Assembly (NCBI RefSeq): GCF_020831405.1
Contig: NZ_JAJHPU010000042.1
Span: forward strand, 1 to 64,000
DNA length: 64,000 bases
Origin: Pseudomonas oryzagri
Lineage (GTDB): Bacteria > Pseudomonadota > Gammaproteobacteria > Pseudomonadales > Pseudomonadaceae
Direction of reading: 5' to 3'
The position numbers and the translations under genes were made by a program. Below, piece by piece: positions 43,108-52,113 of the stretch. Each line of letters opens with the position of its first letter. Position 1 is the stretch's first letter. The notes below the pieces were generated by a model. It saw only the letters and a program-made list of their open reading frames with translations, did not search any database and was not told the DNA's origin.

Positions 43108-43210
43108 TGCGGGCAGCTGCTCTTTAGCAGGTTGCTGCCTTGCTCGTTGCATGTGCGGGCTGCTACCGCAGCTCGTTACATGCGGACCATCTCTCTATCG
43201 GAGAATGAAA

Positions 43211-43771
43211 ATGACCCAGTCACTGCGACTCTTTCTCGCGATCATCTTCGCGACGGTAGCACTGGCGTCAGCAAGTTTGCTGAACAGTGCCAGCGCTGCA
43301 ACTTCCGACGAACTGGATGCCGATGCCCGCCAGGCGTTGCAAATCCTCTACAAGACCAACCCCTCTGCCCAAACCCTGTCGAAAAGCGCCAAGGCAATCA
43401 TCGTATTCCCGAAAATGGTCAAGGCTGGCCTGGTATTCGGGGGGGCCTATGGTGAGGGCGTGATGTTCCATGGCGACAAGGTGCACAGTTACTACAACTC
43501 CGTGACCGGCTCCTGGGGTCTGCAGGCGGGCGCCCAATCCTACGCCTACGCCTTGTTCCTGATGACCGACAAGGCCGTGGACTACGTGCACAAGACCAAG
43601 GGTTGGGAGCTCGGCGTAGGCCCCACCGTGGTCGTGGTGGACGAAGGGGTCTCCAAGAACCTGTCGACCACCTCGGCCAAGGACGACGCCTATGCCTACG
43701 TGTTCGACCAGCAGGGATTGATGGCCGGTGTCAGCATCGAGGGCACCAAGATTTCCCTGATCAATCGCTGA
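43211..43771 (+). CDS. SYLF-domain (YSC84-like) exported protein
   Basis: 186-residue protein with a signal peptide ending at SASA and a SYLF/YSC84 domain: ALQILYKTNPSAQTLSKSAKAIIVFPKMVKAGLVFGGAYGEGVM, then SYNSVTGSWGLQAGAQSYAYALFLMTDKA. SYLF domains bind phospholipids; the bacterial exported members have no assigned reaction. The start at 43211 is preferred over 43205 because GGAG at 43200-43203 gives the right spacing. It belongs to a run of small stress/envelope genes. Confidence 0.85.
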   Translation: MTQSLRLFLAIIFATVALASASLLNSASAATSDELDADARQALQILYKTNPSAQTLSKSAKAIIVFPKMVKAGLVFGGAYGEGVMFHGDKVHSYYNSVTGSWGLQAGAQSYAYALFLMTDKAVDYVHKTKGWELGVGPTVVVVDEGVSKNLSTTSAKDDAYAYVFDQQGLMAGVSIEGTKISLINR

Positions 43772-43979
43772 AAAACAGCCCGGGGCCGCTCAACCCTGGA
43801 AGCCTTGAGCGTCCCGGCTGGGGAATATCGAGCTGCAGCCCCCATCCCCTGGCTGTCGGGTGCGGTGGGGGCACGGCGAGCGGCATATGCCACTGGCCGT
43901 TCTTGAGGTCTCGGCCCGGCATCGGAGGGGATGCCCCGGTCGATGCCCCGAATGGCCCCGCAGCAATGGAGGCGACCCC

Positions 43980-45245
43980 GTGTCAACTCGCGGAACCGAT
44001 GAGCGTCCTCCAGAGGATGACCGGCGCCGAGCGATTCGCATCGAGTTTTCGCCCCGCACGCTCATTGTTCTGATCGTGACCATCTTCGGCCTGTGGCTGC
44101 TGATCCGCGCCATGCCCGTCGTGCTGGTGCTGGTGGCGGCCCTGAGCATCGTCGGCACCGTGAGCCCGTCGGTGCGCTGGCTGGAAGCACGCGGCCTGCC
44201 CCGGAACCTGGGCATCGCCATCGTGTTCGCCGGGCTGATGGTGGCTGCCGTGCTGTTCATCACCCTGACGATTCCCGCCGTGATCGAACAGACGACCAAT
44301 CTGCTCGATGAGGCGCCTCTGCTGCGCGCGCGCCTGGCGGACTGGCTGGAGGACCTCCAGCTGAGCATCCCCTTGGCGGACAGGGTCCGCGCCCTGCGTG
44401 TCTCCGACGTGGCGAGGCTGGGTGTCTCCAATGCGCTGGAGCTGGCCAGCGATGCCGTGGCGGTCCTGGCGTATATCCTGAGCTCGGTATTCCTCGCCCT
44501 GTACATCATGCTCGACCGGGATCGCGTGCGCGGCGGTCTGTTTCTGCTGGTCCCCATGTCCCACCACGTGCGGTTGTCACGGATCATGCTCGGCCTGGAG
44601 ACCATCGTCGGCGGTTACATCCGCGGGCAGGTGATCGTCTCGTGCTGCATGGCCCTCTTCGTGTTCCTGCTGTTGACCGCCTGCGGGGTTCCCAACGCGG
44701 TGGCCCTCGCCCTGTTTGCCGGCATTGCCGACGTGCTGCCCTACATCGGCAGCATCCTGTCGATGATCGCGGTAGTGGCGGCAGCGGCCACCCAGGGCAT
44801 CGAGGTCATGATGCTGGTGCTGGTGCTGACGCTCGCTTACGAGCAATTCGAGGGCCATGTCCTCGTTCCCCAGGTGTACGGGCGGGCGCTGCGTCTGCCG
44901 CCGTCGGTGATCTTCTTCTCGATTCTGGCGGGGGCGGTGCTGTCGGGCATCCTCGGCGCACTGCTTTCCCTCCCCCTCGCGGCGACGCTGCTGATGCTCG
45001 TCCAGGAACTGCGAGTCGAGTTGCCGGGCAAGCAGGAGATGCTCTCGGATGTGAAGGCCAAGATTCTCGACAAGCGCAGCGAGGCGGAGTACGAGCGCCG
45101 GGCCGAAGGCAAGCCCGCCGAGCAGGCCGCTGCCATCGCCGTGGAAATCGCCGCCGAACAGCAAAGCAAGGAAAGCGGCGCCGCTGCGAAGCCGCCTCCG
45201 CCTACGCCGCCCCCTGCCGATACCGATGCCGATCCGAAGAGTTGA
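43980..45245 (+). CDS. AI-2E/PerM family membrane transporter
   Basis: 421-residue protein of the AI-2E transporter (PerM, DUF20) family with about eight membrane segments. Landmarks: RTLIVLIVTIFGLWLLIRAMPVVLVLVAAL, a soluble middle region, and VALALFAGIADVLPYIGSIL and YEQFEGHVLVPQVYGRALRLPP in the C-terminal half. A GTG at 43980 is chosen as start because GGAGG lies 7-8 bp upstream. The C-terminal 60 residues form a charged then proline-rich tail (PPPPTPPPAD) that is unusual in length. The substrate is unknown. Confidence 0.8.
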   Translation: MSTRGTDERPPEDDRRRAIRIEFSPRTLIVLIVTIFGLWLLIRAMPVVLVLVAALSIVGTVSPSVRWLEARGLPRNLGIAIVFAGLMVAAVLFITLTIPAVIEQTTNLLDEAPLLRARLADWLEDLQLSIPLADRVRALRVSDVARLGVSNALELASDAVAVLAYILSSVFLALYIMLDRDRVRGGLFLLVPMSHHVRLSRIMLGLETIVGGYIRGQVIVSCCMALFVFLLLTACGVPNAVALALFAGIADVLPYIGSILSMIAVVAAAATQGIEVMMLVLVLTLAYEQFEGHVLVPQVYGRALRLPPSVIFFSILAGAVLSGILGALLSLPLAATLLMLVQELRVELPGKQEMLSDVKAKILDKRSEAEYERRAEGKPAEQAAAIAVEIAAEQQSKESGAAAKPPPPTPPPADTDADPKS

Positions 45246-45463
45246 TCGCCCCTGCTGGCCCCGGCGGGACGGTTGTGCGGGAAATGGATGGCGGAAGTGC
45301 GAGCTCGCGCGCCGGGCGTGGTCTAACGAGCAATGCCCGCCAGGGTTTCAGCTGCAGGGAAACGCTGTTGCAGCCAGGGAGACGGCATGTCCAACCATGA
45401 GGTGCGCCGGGCCCGGCCCCGATGCTCGTCCGATCGCGCACCCTGTGCGCAGGAGATCCATAG

Positions 45464-45757
45464 ATGGCGACTTACGTTACCCACTACATGGTCGACGGGC
45501 ATCTCGCCTGCGGCCGCCAGAGCGGCACGCTCCTCTCCACCACGGAAACCGGACGAGTGAAATGCCGCAACTGCCGCGACACCGAGGCATTCAAGGAGGC
45601 TCGCCGAACCGAGCGCAACGCCGCGCGCCGAGCACGGACAGCCGGCAAGGGCGCTCACGGCGGCTACCAGTGGCGCGCCGCCTGGCTGCAGAGACTCACC
45701 GAGATGCCCGGACTCCAGCGACTGCCGCGTGGATTCAAGGGGCAACCCTACGTTTAG
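45464..45757 (+). CDS. Small putative zinc-ribbon protein, hypothetical
   Basis: 97-residue protein, start preceded by GGAG with 8-bp spacing. It has a CGRQSG then CRNCRD arrangement (Cys near residues 16, 34 and 37) that could bind zinc, followed by a very basic stretch rich in Arg and Ala. No family is named with confidence. The codon pattern and ribosome site support a real gene. Confidence 0.55.
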   Translation: MATYVTHYMVDGHLACGRQSGTLLSTTETGRVKCRNCRDTEAFKEARRTERNAARRARTAGKGAHGGYQWRAAWLQRLTEMPGLQRLPRGFKGQPYV

Positions 45758-46116
45758 TGACCTGTCTGGTTGGTTCGGTTAATCAGCTTCAGTCAGTCAA
45801 TTTCGGCGCCCATGGGCCGAAACGGCGTCGTCTCTTCTCGCCATAACCCGCTATGGCGAGGAGCGGCGCCTGGTTTGGGAACGTGCTCAGCCCAACTCGA
45901 GTTGACAGCCCCACCGCTCAGGCAATTAGCGATATGGCCCGGCAAGGCGCGCCGGAAGCGGACGAATGGCGGCGGCTAGGAAAGCAGGGCCAGTTCAGCC
46001 TGCTACCGTTACGATTGACGGAACTTATGTGGGGTTATCCAACGCTTGTAGCAAAGCCATTGCCCTGCATCGAACAGTCATGATGGAGCCCGAGAGTTTG
46101 TTCGAGGAAGCATCTC
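45758..46116. other. Intergenic region, nothing recognised
   Basis: 359 bp of moderate GC with no supportable gene, repeat or terminator. Short open frames (for example 45770-45979) lack ribosome sites and known domains. The ribosome site GAGGA for the DUF2790 gene is at its right end. Confidence 0.4.
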
Positions 46117-46458
46117 ATGAACCTGCTGCATAGCCGTCCATTGCAACTGTGCTGTGCCCTCGCCGTGATTACAGCCGTGTCCGTTGCGTCCCTGGCCATC
46201 GCCGAAACCGAACCCGCGCCCCCACCCCCGATGGTTGTGGTTCATGGGGTCAAGGACGTGCAGACGCCGGAGTTCAAGCAGTATCAGTACGGAATGCCGT
46301 TGGACATCTCCAAGGTGATCAAGGTCGAGTACTTCCTTCCCGAAAAGGCAAAGACCTTCTGCGGAGTCGTTCCCGCGGCGCTGACCTACGAGGACTCCAA
46401 GGGCGAGAAGCACGGACTTGTCTACCTGTACCCGGAGACTTCCGGCTGCACCAACTGA
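46117..46458 (+). CDS. DUF2790 exported protein
   Basis: 113-residue protein with a signal peptide (cleavage likely after ASLAIA) and the DUF2790 pattern YQYGMPLDISKVIKVEYF, then CGVVPAALTYEDSKGEKHGLVYLYPETSGC, with two cysteines that could form a disulfide. The family is largely restricted to Pseudomonas and is often copper- or stress-induced. Its function is unknown. Confidence 0.8.
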   Translation: MNLLHSRPLQLCCALAVITAVSVASLAIAETEPAPPPPMVVVHGVKDVQTPEFKQYQYGMPLDISKVIKVEYFLPEKAKTFCGVVPAALTYEDSKGEKHGLVYLYPETSGCTN

Positions 46459-46615
46459 TAGTCCGTACACAGATTGCATGGCCTGCTCCGGGTCGTCTCT
46501 CACCCTGAAAGACTGCAACTGAGCGGTGTGAGCAGTGAAAGCAAAGCAACGACCGGTGCCGCCGCGGCCGCATGGATCGTTGGCGTGTGAGTCAGGCAAC
46601 TGCCACCCGCAACGC

Positions 46616-46710
46616 TCACTTCGCCACCTGGTTCGACGCATTCACTGGCAGCGCGTCGAAGAAGCACATCAGGAGTGGGACCTTGTAGTTGGCCATGCGC
46701 TGGTGCGATC
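46616..46710 (-). pseudogene. FadD3-type ligase 3'-end remnant
   Basis: Minus-strand translation gives [20 protein letters not shown] then NASNQVAK and a stop. The intact ligase at 50496-52097 has [20 protein letters not shown] then [16 protein letters not shown]. The catalytic lysine position in NASNK is Gln in the scrap. The rest of the gap 46459-46763 shows no gene. Confidence 0.8.
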
Positions 46711-46763
46711 GGGCACTCGACTCGAGTTCGCCGCTCCCCGACCGGGAGCGAGCGGCCTTGGGC

Positions 46764-47633
46764 TCAGGCCTGCCCCGCCAGCCTGAGCGTCTTGATCAGC
46801 AGGCTGTAGAGGCTGTCCACGGCCGGCGAGCCTTGCGAGGCCCGGCTCCGGTACACCGCCACTTCCATGGGCTCCAGCGGCCCGAGGCCGTGCTCGCTGC
46901 CGAGGATCTGCAGGTGTTCGGGGACGCTGCACTGGGTCGCCACCGCCACCGCCAGGCCGCTTTCCACCGCGGCGATCTGTCCAGCCAGGCTGGAGCTATT
47001 GTAGACCACCTTGTAGCGGCGCCCCTGCAGGGCCAGCGCGTTGATGGCGCTGCGCCGCGCCATGCTGGTGTCCTCGTAGACGGCAATCGGCAGCGGATCG
47101 CGCCGCCATAACTCGAACTGCGCCGAGCCGACCCACACCAGCGGTTCGTGGAACAGCAGGGTGCCGCGCCGCGGGTGGTCGCGGGAAACCAGCGCCAGGT
47201 CCAGATCGCCGCGCGTCACACGCGGAATCAGCGAGGTCGACTGCTCGCAGTCCAGCTCGATCTCCACTGCGCCGTGGCGCGGGGCAAAGCGCTTGAGCAC
47301 CGGGGTCAGGTACTTGGCGGCATAGTCGTCGGGCACCCCGAGGCGCACGCGGCCGGTGAGTTCCTCGCCGTGGAAGGCGGCCTGGGCTTCGCCGTGCAGA
47401 TCGAGCATGCGCCGCGCGTAGCCCAGCAGGGTCTGGCCGTCGGCGGTCAGCTCCAGATGGCGCGGGCCGCGCACCAAAAGCTGGCGGCCGAGGGCCGCTT
47501 CGAGCTTCTTGAGCTGCATGCTCACCGCCGACTGCGAGCGATGCACCTCGCCGGCCGCACTCGACAGCGAGCCGGCGTCGACCACGGCGACGAAGCATTT
47601 GAGCCAGTCCATCTGCAGATCGCGAGGGGTCAT
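46764..47633 (-). CDS. LysR family transcriptional regulator
   Basis: 289-residue LysR-type regulator. The N-terminal winged HTH reads MDWLKCFVAVVDAGSLSSAAGEVHRSQSAVSMQLKKLEAALGRQLL, and the rest is a substrate-binding-protein-like sensor with the GRVRLGVPDDYAAKYL entry stretch. It is divergent from an EamA-type transporter gene with 87 bp between starts, the usual layout for a LysR regulator and the gene it controls. Confidence 0.85.
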   Translation of the reverse strand: MTPRDLQMDWLKCFVAVVDAGSLSSAAGEVHRSQSAVSMQLKKLEAALGRQLLVRGPRHLELTADGQTLLGYARRMLDLHGEAQAAFHGEELTGRVRLGVPDDYAAKYLTPVLKRFAPRHGAVEIELDCEQSTSLIPRVTRGDLDLALVSRDHPRRGTLLFHEPLVWVGSAQFELWRRDPLPIAVYEDTSMARRSAINALALQGRRYKVVYNSSSLAGQIAAVESGLAVAVATQCSVPEHLQILGSEHGLGPLEPMEVAVYRSRASQGSPAVDSLYSLLIKTLRLAGQA

Positions 47634-47720
47634 CGGCGGCGGCCATCCATTCGATAATCAAATACAAGCCAGATGGATTATGCGCTTTTCGTGCCGACGA
47701 TCCAGCCGCACCATCGCGCC

Positions 47721-48671
47721 ATGACTACGCATCAGCAGCTGCCGGCACCAACGACCGTCGATTCCGGCCTCGACAATTTCAATGGCAAGCGGACCCGACT
47801 GAGCGGGACGCTGCCCTTCGCCCTGGGCAGTCTGCTCCTCGGCACCATCGGCATCTTCGTCCAGGAAGCCGCCGCCGACCCGCTGACCACCACCTGGTTT
47901 CGCTGCGCCTTCGGCCTGCTCGGCCTGACGCTGTGGGCGATGCTGCGCGGGCAACTGGGCCTGCTGCGCCTGAGCAGGGCCACCGCCATCTCGGTGCTGG
48001 CCGCCGGCGCTCTGATGGTGCTGGGCTGGGTGCTGTTCTTCGCCGCCATCGAACGCACCTCCGCGGGGGTGGCGACCGTGCTGTTCCATGTCCAGCCGCT
48101 GTGGGTGCTGCTCCTGGGCGCCTGCTACCTGAAGGAACCGATTGCCAAGCGGCGCATCGCCTCGGTGCTGGTGGCCATGGTCGGCCTGCTGCTGGCGACC
48201 GGGATACTGGAGCAGCTCGCGCCATTCGGCGGCGACGCGGCCTTCCCGGCAGACTACTGGCTGGGCGTCGTTTTGTGCCTGGTCGGCGCCTTCTCCACGG
48301 CCTGCGTCACCGTGATCGCCCGACGCCTGCGGCACCTGCCGGCAGGCATCCTGGCCTGGTGGCAATGCGCGGTCGGCAGCCTGGCCCTGCTGGCCTGGCC
48401 GCTGAGCCAGGGTTGGCCGGAATGGGGCGCAGCGTGGGCGTGGCTATCGGGCCTGGGGCTGCTCCACACCGGGCTGGTCTACGCCCTGCTCTACGCCGGC
48501 ATGGCGCGGCTGAGTACCGACCGCATCGCGGTACTCCAGTTCCTCTACCCGGCGGTGGCGCTGCTCATCGACTGGCTGTTCTACGGCCAGAGCCTGGGCA
48601 GCCTGCAACTGGCGGGCATCGCGATCATGGTGGTGGCCATCGGGGTGACCGAGCGGGGGCCGAGGCGATGA
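47721..48671 (+). CDS. EamA/DMT family transporter
   Basis: About 316 residues with ten hydrophobic segments in two EamA repeats (first beginning PFALGSLLLGTIGIFVQEAAADPLTTTWFRCAFGL, second DYWLGVVLCLVGAFSTACVTVIARRL). Drug/metabolite exporters of this family move amino acids or metabolites outward. The start at 47721 is one option; an ATG at 47673 would add 16 residues. Probably regulated by the divergent LysR gene. Confidence 0.8.
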   Translation: MTTHQQLPAPTTVDSGLDNFNGKRTRLSGTLPFALGSLLLGTIGIFVQEAAADPLTTTWFRCAFGLLGLTLWAMLRGQLGLLRLSRATAISVLAAGALMVLGWVLFFAAIERTSAGVATVLFHVQPLWVLLLGACYLKEPIAKRRIASVLVAMVGLLLATGILEQLAPFGGDAAFPADYWLGVVLCLVGAFSTACVTVIARRLRHLPAGILAWWQCAVGSLALLAWPLSQGWPEWGAAWAWLSGLGLLHTGLVYALLYAGMARLSTDRIAVLQFLYPAVALLIDWLFYGQSLGSLQLAGIAIMVVAIGVTERGPRR

Positions 48672-48827
48672 CGGGGTAACCGCTTGGCGCCGAACTGCAT
48701 GGTGATGTTGGCGGTGGAAATCACGAGCGGACTGCCTACCTCGTGATCACACCAGCAATGCCCCGTACTGCGAAGATGCAAAATGCCTTTACCATCGCGG
48801 CTGACAGGCCGCGACGCCCACGATGAG

Positions 48828-50369
48828 ATGAAAAGGACTTCCATCTTGAAGAGACAACAGAAAAGTGCCTGGCTGCTCTTGGCGGGCATGTTCATGGCTT
48901 TCATGTGCGGCGACGCACTGGCGCAAACACCCGGCATCGACGAGCTGGTGGCGCGCGGGCAGTGGCGGGAGGCCGCGCTGGCGGCCTTCAGCAAGGCGGA
49001 AAACGCCGACCCCAAGGCCCTCGAGCTACCCCGTTCGCGAGCGCAGGTCGGTTTTGCAACTGAAGCCATCGAGGCAGCGATGCGCCTGGAGCCCACCTTC
49101 CGGGACTGGGCCTTTATCGAGATCGGCAGACAGGCTCCGGACATGGCGGCCGAGGAGCGGATGGCCCTGCTAAAGCGGGCTGAGGAGGCTGCCTGGCTTT
49201 CGGCCTCACCGCCCTTGGAGCTGCCGCTGATTAGTGCCCGCTACCTGCAGCTGGGCAACGAGACGGAGGCCCGGCGCGTCTATGAGCAGGCGTTGCAACT
49301 GGCCGACGCCAACCCCGGCGAGTATCGCAGGCTGGTCGAGACCTTCGATGAGAAGGAGGACCTGCCGATCAAGCCGTGGTTCACCGAACCGCTGGCCGAG
49401 CGCATCGGGAAAATGCCCGATGCCTTCCAGGCCGCATTCACCTACCGCGCCCTAAGCCAGTTGCAGCGACGCAGCGGCAACGCGCAAGCGGCCCGCGCGG
49501 CGCTGGTGCAGGGTTTTAAGGTAGCGCGGAGCATCGATTCGGGCATGCAGAACGTCGCCCTGCAGGCGCTCGGCGAAACCGCCATCGAAACAGGGGAACT
49601 CGACCTGGCCCGCAAGTTCGGCGACCCGGACAGGCTGGCACCCGCCTACGCCAAGCAGGCGGCCCGTACCGGCGACTACGCCAGGGCGATGCAGATGATC
49701 TCGGGGTTCAATGCCAACCTGTATGTCGACCATCGCACCAGCACGATATGGGCCATCACCATGGAGGCGATTGAACGCAAGGATCTGCCGACCGCGCGGC
49801 GCTTCTTGGCCGAAATGCCCGAATGGGACTGGCGCAGTCGGGCACGAGGTCTGACAGGAATCGGCCGGGTCGAACGGGAACGCGGCAACCTGCCGGAAGC
49901 ACTGAAGACCTACGATGCGGCGCTGGCCCCATACCTGGGAGCGCCGCAACACGCCATTTCGGATTATGACATCGCCGCCCTCACCGATCTGGCCGAGGAG
50001 CTGCTGACGATGGGCGACACTGCGCGAGCCCATAAGGTGTCCGAGCGTCTGGATGGACTGATCGCGTCGATCCCACCGACGCGGCACAAGGAGATCATCC
50101 GCGCGGAAGCACTGGCAGCCGAGCTGTGCGGCAAACTGCACGACTTCCACTGTGCCAGCCTGCGCATTCTTTCCGCCTACGACACCCTCTTGCGAATGGA
50201 GGCTGCAGCCGCCATCGACAAGCGTGCAGGGATTCGCGTGAGGGACTCGGCAATGCAATGGACGGAGATCGGCAAGGCGCTGGGCAGCATCGGCCAATCG
50301 GCGACCGCGCTGTCCGCCTCCGCTGATGAAGCGGGCCCCGCGGAGGTAATGCAGGCTCCCCGCCTGTAG
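48828..50369 (+). CDS. Exported helical-repeat (TPR-like) protein, unknown
   Basis: About 513 residues, with a signal peptide (KSAWLLLAGMFMAFMCGDALAQ) and then almost entirely helix-forming sequence with spaced Ala/Leu/Tyr/Arg positions as in TPR or Sel1-type solenoids (for example LQLGNETEARRVYEQALQLADANPGEY and ARTGDYARAMQMISGFN). No catalytic motif is visible. The ribosome-like AAAAGGA at 48832-48838 suggests translation may start at a TTG at 48846. The stop codon TAG lies inside a copy of the dispersed palindromic repeat. Probably a periplasmic scaffold; the role is unknown. Confidence 0.6.
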   Translation: MKRTSILKRQQKSAWLLLAGMFMAFMCGDALAQTPGIDELVARGQWREAALAAFSKAENADPKALELPRSRAQVGFATEAIEAAMRLEPTFRDWAFIEIGRQAPDMAAEERMALLKRAEEAAWLSASPPLELPLISARYLQLGNETEARRVYEQALQLADANPGEYRRLVETFDEKEDLPIKPWFTEPLAERIGKMPDAFQAAFTYRALSQLQRRSGNAQAARAALVQGFKVARSIDSGMQNVALQALGETAIETGELDLARKFGDPDRLAPAYAKQAARTGDYARAMQMISGFNANLYVDHRTSTIWAITMEAIERKDLPTARRFLAEMPEWDWRSRARGLTGIGRVERERGNLPEALKTYDAALAPYLGAPQHAISDYDIAALTDLAEELLTMGDTARAHKVSERLDGLIASIPPTRHKEIIRAEALAAELCGKLHDFHCASLRILSAYDTLLRMEAAAAIDKRAGIRVRDSAMQWTEIGKALGSIGQSATALSASADEAGPAEVMQAPRL

Positions 50370-50425
50370 GGGCGAATTCATTCGCCTGACGGGGCCGCGC
50401 TGGCGAATGAATTCGCCCCTACAGG
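50363..50425. repeat. Perfect 24-bp inverted pair of REP-like repeats
   Basis: The arm at 50363-50386 is the exact reverse complement of 50402-50425 with a 15-base loop. The left arm contains the stop codon of the upstream gene (50367-50369). Placed between two converging genes, the hairpin may act as a terminator or mRNA 3'-end stabiliser. Confidence 0.9.
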
Positions 50426-50495
50426 GATTGCTCGGGACGGTGACACGGCGATCACCACGAAAGGCCCGGGCCAGCCCACTGGCCCCGGTCAATCC

Positions 50496-52097
50496 TCACC
50501 CCACCGCCGCCCGCAACTCCCCCTTCACCACCTTGTTCGACGCATTCACCGGCAGCGCGTCAAAGAAGCGCACCAGGCGCGGCACCTTGTAGTTGGCCAT
50601 GCGCTGCCGCGACCAGGCGATCAGGTCGGGTTCGTCGAGGGCGTGGCCGGGGCGCAGCACCACGCAGGCGCAGCCGACCTCGCCCATGCGCTCGTCGGGC
50701 ACGCCGATCACCGCGACCTGGGCGATGGCCGGGTGTTCGAGCAGGCCGGCCTCGATCTCCGCCGGGTAGCAGTTGAAGCCGCCGACGATGAACATGTCCT
50801 TGAGGCGGTCGGTGATGCGCAGGTAGCCGCGCGCATCCAGCGTGCCGACGTCGCCGGTGTGCAGCCAGCCCTCAAGGTCGATGGTCTCGGCGGTGGCCTG
50901 CGGGTTCTCGAAGTAGCCCTGCATGACGTGGAAGCCGCGCAGGCACACCTCGCCCGCCTCGCCCGGCGGCAGCGGACGGTTGCCTTCGTCGACGATGCGC
51001 ACCTCGGTGCCGGGCAGCGCGCGGCCGCAGGTGGTGGCCACGGTCTCGGCGTCGTCGGCCGGGTCGCAGATGGTCGCGAGGCCCCCGCACTCGGTCAGCC
51101 CGTAGGCGGTGGTGACCACCTCGAAGCCCAGTTCGCGGCGCATGCGCTCGACCAGCACCGGCGGGATGGTCGCCGCGCCGGTGACGGCGATGCGCAGGCT
51201 GGACAGGTCGCTTTCTGCCAGCTTGGGGTGGGCGAGCATCGACAGGTACAGGGTCGGCGGGCCGGGAAGCACGGTGATCTGGTCGCACTCGATGCGCTGG
51301 AACACCGCCTCGGCGTCGAACACCGGGTGCGGCAGGATGGTCGCGCCGCCGAGCAGGCAGGTCAGCCAGCCGGCCTTGTAGCCGAAGGCGTGGAAGAACG
51401 GGTTGACGATCAGGTAGCGGTCGCCGGGACGCAGGCCGATGACCTGCACGTATTCGGCGAAGGCGCGCACGTTCTGGCCGTGGGCGCTCATCACGCCCTT
51501 GGGCTTGCCGGTGGTGCCGGAGGTGAACAGCAGATCGGAGAGATCGTCCGGGCGCACGGTCAGGGCGCGCGCGCGGGCCTCGTCCATATCGACCGCCTCG
51601 CCGGCGGCGAGGAAGCCTTCCCAGCCGAGGTCGCCATGCGCCGAGGGCGCCTCGCAGGGCAGCACCACCACGCGCTCCAGGCAGTCCGGGCGGTGGGGTT
51701 CGAGCATCGCCGGATAGTCGACGCCGAGGAACTGGCCGACGCAGAACAGCAGGCGGGTGCCGCTGCGTTCGAGGATGTCGGCGGCCTCGTTGCCCTTCAT
51801 GCGCGTGTTGATCGGCACCAGGGTGGCGCCGGCGCAGTGCAGGCCCAGCGCGGCGAGGATCCAGTCGTAGCGGTTCGGGCCCCACACGGCGACGCGGTCG
51901 CCGGGCTGGATGCCCTCGGCGATCAGCGCGCGGGTCACCGCGAGCACCCGCTCGGGCAGCTCGGCGTAGTCGATGCGCACCTCGCCGTCGGCCAGGGCGC
52001 AGATCCCGGCGTGGCGGCGCGCGGCAGCGAACACCAGGGCGGGAATGGTCGGCGGCACGCCCTCGGCGGCCGCGGTGGTCAGCGGAATATCGGTCAT
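50496..52097 (-). CDS. fadD3: FadD3-type acyl-CoA ligase
   Basis: 533-residue AMP-forming ligase. Motifs: [19 protein letters not shown] (P-loop), [40 protein letters not shown] and the catalytic-lysine end [11 protein letters not shown]. The stretch [34 protein letters not shown] and the following [26 protein letters not shown] closely resemble mycobacterial FadD3 as I recall it. FadD3 activates the propanoate side chain of the indane remnant (HIP) left after A/B-ring removal. It is last in the kstD-kshB operon, which supports this role. A 3'-end remnant of a second copy is at 46616-46710. Confidence 0.75.
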   Translation of the reverse strand: MTDIPLTTAAAEGVPPTIPALVFAAARRHAGICALADGEVRIDYAELPERVLAVTRALIAEGIQPGDRVAVWGPNRYDWILAALGLHCAGATLVPINTRMKGNEAADILERSGTRLLFCVGQFLGVDYPAMLEPHRPDCLERVVVLPCEAPSAHGDLGWEGFLAAGEAVDMDEARARALTVRPDDLSDLLFTSGTTGKPKGVMSAHGQNVRAFAEYVQVIGLRPGDRYLIVNPFFHAFGYKAGWLTCLLGGATILPHPVFDAEAVFQRIECDQITVLPGPPTLYLSMLAHPKLAESDLSSLRIAVTGAATIPPVLVERMRRELGFEVVTTAYGLTECGGLATICDPADDAETVATTCGRALPGTEVRIVDEGNRPLPPGEAGEVCLRGFHVMQGYFENPQATAETIDLEGWLHTGDVGTLDARGYLRITDRLKDMFIVGGFNCYPAEIEAGLLEHPAIAQVAVIGVPDERMGEVGCACVVLRPGHALDEPDLIAWSRQRMANYKVPRLVRFFDALPVNASNKVVKGELRAAVG

Positions 52098-52113
52098 CTC
52101 GGCCTTCCGTGTC

